Assembly (NCBI GenBank): GCA_950022295.1
Contig: OX465596.1
Location: 130,056,501-130,120,500, forward strand
Reading direction: 5' to 3'
Origin: Bromus sterilis
Taxonomy: Eukaryota > Streptophyta > Magnoliopsida > Poales > Poaceae
DNA: 64,000 nt
Part shown: positions 61,504 to 64,000 of the stretch, piece by piece
How the letters are laid out: every line of letters begins with the position of its first letter
Numbering within the stretch: the first letter of the stretch is position 1
Translations under genes and position numbers: made by a program
Notes under the pieces: model-generated
Told to the model about the DNA's origin: nothing
Databases searched by the model: none
The model's input: the letters and a program-made list of their open reading frames with translations, nothing else

Positions 61504-62900
61504 GAAACTGGCTTCACACTTCTCTGTCCACAAAAATTTCTGGTCCTTCTTTAGCAGTTGGGTCATGGGTCGGGCAATGCTGGAGAAGCCTTCCACGAAC
61601 TTGCGGTAGTATCCCGCTAGTCCGAGGAATCCTCTAACTTCAGTCTGAGTGGTCGGAGCTGTCCAGTCTATGATGGAATGAATCTTGGCGGGGTCGACGG
61701 ATATTCCTCCCTCTTACAATACATGTCCCAAAAATCCGACTTCCTTGAGCCAGAACTTGCACTTGCTGAACTTGGCGTACAGCTGGTGCTCACGCAAAGT
61801 CTCGAGGACTAAGCGCAAATGCTTGGCATGCTCTTCTTCCGTCTTGGAATATATCAGGATATCGTCAATGAACACCACCACAAACTTGTCGAGATACTTC
61901 ATGAAGATCTTGTTCATGAGGTTCATGAAATAGGCCGGGGCATTGGTAAGTCCGAAGGGCATGACAGTGTATTCAAACAAACCATAGCGGGTCGTGAAAG
62001 CTGTCTTGGGGATGTCCGACTCGCGGACCTTCAACTGGTGATATCCGGTCCTTAGATCAATCTTGGAGAAGACTCGGGATCCGTTCAACTGGTCGAACAG
62101 ATCCCCGATCTTGGGGAGCGGATACTTGTTCTTGATGGTCACCTCATTCAGCTTACGGTAGTCCACACACATGCGTATGGTGCCGTCTCTCTTGTCCACA
62201 AAGAGAACTGGCGAACCCCAGGGTGAAGCACTGGGTCGAATCAGTCCCTTCTGGAGCATGTCATTCAGCTGTTTCTTTCAACTCAACCAGCTCTTCGGCA
62301 TTGATCCGGTAGGGTCTCTGTGCAATAGGGGCTGTGCTAGGCACTAACTCGATGATAAACTCGATATCCCGATCAGGCGGCATACCGGGTAGCTCCTCCG
62401 GAAAGACGTCTGGGAATTTACATACAACCTTCACCTCCTCAAGGGATGGCACCGAGACACTCTGATGACAGAAGGCTCGGGCAGTGTCTTCCTTGTCGGT
62501 GTAATCTATCTGAACTCCATCGGCACTCATGAGGTTGACTGTCCTCTCTGTGAAATCTATCTGGCCTTGGTACCTGGACAACCAGTTCATGCCAAGTATC
62601 ACGTCTATCCCTTTTGTTCCCAGCACAATCAATTCTGCCGGAAACGTGACTCCACAGATCTCTATAGGTATATCCAGACAGGTGCGGTGTGCAGTTACCC
62701 TAGATCCGGGAATTTGCACGCTCATGACCCGTGTCAAGAGCTCGGCCTTCATCCCACTTCTATTCACAAATGACTCCGTAACAAACGAGTGTGATGCGCC
62801 CGAATCAAACAAAACTTGGGCAGGTACCGAATTAACTGAGAACGTACCCAAGATGACGTCTCCTGCCTCCTGGGCTTCCTCGGCTTGCACATGATTCAGA
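61504..62900 (-). pseudogene. Chromovirus-like protease and reverse transcriptase, frameshifted
   Basis: Aspartic protease with FDSGASHSFV (Asp at 62804-62806) and VILGMNWL. Reverse transcriptase with CVDYRKLN, DLRTGYHQL, MPFGLTNAPAYFMNLMN and the catalytic FIDD (Asp pair at 61861-61866). A one-base frameshift in the run at 62272-62280 separates protease from reverse transcriptase. A TAA at 61714-61716 interrupts the thumb region before the RNase H. The enzyme would have been made as one polyprotein with gag, since gag and protease share a frame without a stop between them by design. Confidence 0.9.
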
Positions 62901-64000
62901 CGTCCCTTGGCGGCGTGGGATGCACCGCGCTGGGCATTGTTGCGGCCAGGGTTTCCTCTGGCTGGTGCTGGAGCATTGGGGCGTGGAGCAGTATTCTTCT
63001 TGTTGGGACACTCTCTCGAATAGTGGCCCTTCTGACCACATCCGAAACAGATCACTCCAGGGTTGCGGGAAACTCCGTCTGATGGACGCGGTACTCCAAC
63101 AGGGCGAGCAGTAGAATTGGTGAGTGGCGCTGGGTAAGGGCTCCTCTACGGCTGGGGTGCTGGCCTTGGCGGTTGTGTCGGACGCAGCCGGGGGTTGCTG
63201 GATCCACCCTGCTGCATCATGCGGCGCTTGCGGTTCTCAGAGGCCATCTTGAGCTTGCCCTCTATCATCATAGAGGCATCGGCAAGAGACTCAAGATCGG
63301 GGAACTGCATGGCCACCAGGACAACCTGCAGCTCATCGTGCAGTCCATCCAAGAAACGGTCCTTCCGCTTCTCCTCGGTGTCCACCTCCTCCGGGGCATA
63401 CCTCGACAGCTAAGTAAAGCGGTCAAGATATCCAACCACAGTCATGCCCCCTTGTTTGAGGTGGCGGAACTCGTCCTTCATCCTCCTGATCAGTGCAGTC
63501 GGGATGTGCGCCTTCTTGAATTTCTTGGAGAACTCAGCCCAGGTGAGTACTTGCCCTTCAGGAAGACGGGCACGCACTCCTTCCCACCAGCTCCTGGCGG
63601 TGCCGGCGAGGTAGTGGATGGCATACATGACCTTCTCGTTGTTGCAAACAGCGGAGACAACAAGGTTGTTCTCCATGGTGCGAAGCCAATCCTCAGCATC
63701 CAGGGGCTCCTTCGTCTGCGAGAACACGGGTGGGTTGGTGTTCTGGAAATCTCGGAGCCGAGACCTGGGCTCCTCATTCCCACCAGCTCCTCCGCCTCCT
63801 TGGTTGGCATTGGTGGCGGCCTGGACTAGCTGCTGGAGTATAGCCATGTTCGCCTGGCGCTCTTCACGAGCGGCCTGGCGCTCCTCCATCAGCAGTCGCA
63901 GAAGCTGCGCCATATTCGGGTCGGGTGGTGCCGGTGGCGCGTCACCGGATCCACTCGGGTTGGCGCGGGAGCTCCTCGGTATCCTGAGGTTGTTGCGCAA
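62901..64000 (-). pseudogene. Chromovirus-like gag, with two stops
   Basis: The particle-forming gag protein. A Pro/Ser-rich start and an Arg/Glu-rich helix (EERQAAREERQANMA) lead into a retrotransposon gag domain (AEDWLRTMENNL, ARSWWEGVRARL, WAEFSKKFKKAHIP, about 63710-63490) and then the zinc knuckle C-X2-C-X4-H-X4-C (CFGCGQKGHYSREC, 63049-63008). Two in-frame stops break it: TAG at 63410-63412 and TAG at 63146-63148. The first Met in this frame is close to the window edge (64000), so the true start may lie outside. Confidence 0.88.

Larger units (their letters stand above)
55448..64000 (-). mobile_element. Chromovirus-like Ty3/gypsy retrotransposon, 3' part
   Basis: A minus-strand element running off the right edge. 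From right to left: gag, protease, reverse transcriptase, RNase H, integrase with a chromodomain-like tail, polypurine tract (59487-59500), and a 3' LTR of 4,039 bp. Its 5' LTR and primer site are outside the window. The domain order PR-RT-RH-INT is that of Ty3/gypsy; the integrase tail (YVRVTPLKG, GPFEVIARRG, FHVSQL) suggests the Tekay/Del group of chromoviruses. It interrupts the LTR at 53399-55447 and is therefore the youngest insertion on this side. Gag-pol carries seven stops and one frameshift. Confidence 0.88.

Noticed and set aside
63173..63829. A 218-codon plus-strand ORF opposite gag of the chromovirus-like element.
   Set aside because: It is a mirror of the gag coding frame. It has no domain and no promoter, unlike the antisense ORF at 48933-49556.

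Overview
This is a repeat-only stretch of a large grass genome, most likely a Triticeae species (wheat, Aegilops, rye or barley group). The reasons are nested LTR retrotransposons with 5-bp target duplications, a CACTA transposon with a grass-type terminus (CACTAGTGGAAAAC) and a TNP2 transposase, an Athila-like element primed by tRNA-Asp, and several LTRs of about 4 kb. I see no host gene, tRNA or rRNA gene. Species and family names were not checked against any database.

Layout. (1) Positions 1-35949 are a tandem array of a roughly 337-bp AT-rich monomer, about 28 kb and about 83 copies, all in one orientation. It runs off the left edge. Two large solo LTRs interrupt it: 3286-7305 (minus, TSD ACTCT) and 10342-14062 (plus, TSD AATAT). 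The left part is monomeric and diverged. From about 17 kb to 35 kb the array has higher-order structure: 4-mer and 5-mer blocks, and a 9-mer unit of 3,035 bp. (2) Positions 35950-40458 are the 5' part of a minus-strand CACTA element: terminus, subterminal repeats, TATA box, a small two-exon coiled-coil/membrane ORF, and a TNP2 gene with about six lesions. The TNP2 stop codon lies only about 10 bp from the array, so the satellite may be an internal expansion of this CACTA element. (3) Positions 40459-42152 and 51410-53398 are two parts of a minus-strand, pol-less Athila-like element. It is split inside its protease by (4), a complete Tat-lineage Ty3/gypsy element at 42153-51409 with 438-bp LTRs. 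That element has a broken gag-pol with a second RNase H, 67-bp and 64-bp tandem repeats, and an intact antisense ORF (48933-49556) with its own TATA box and a B3-like fold signature. (5) Positions 53399-55447 are a truncated LTR related to the 10342-14062 solo LTR. It is cut by (6), a minus-strand chromovirus-like Ty3/gypsy element (55448 to beyond 64000) with a 4,039-bp LTR and a gag-pol broken by seven stops and one frameshift.

How the parts work together. None of the copy-and-paste machinery looks functional. The only intact, plausibly expressed protein gene is the antisense ORF of the Tat element. The three large LTRs with visible 3' regions share a small GAGTAC/GTACTC hairpin although the rest differs. 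This suggests one lineage in which elements with gag-pol, such as the one at the right edge, could have mobilised relatives now seen only as solo LTRs.
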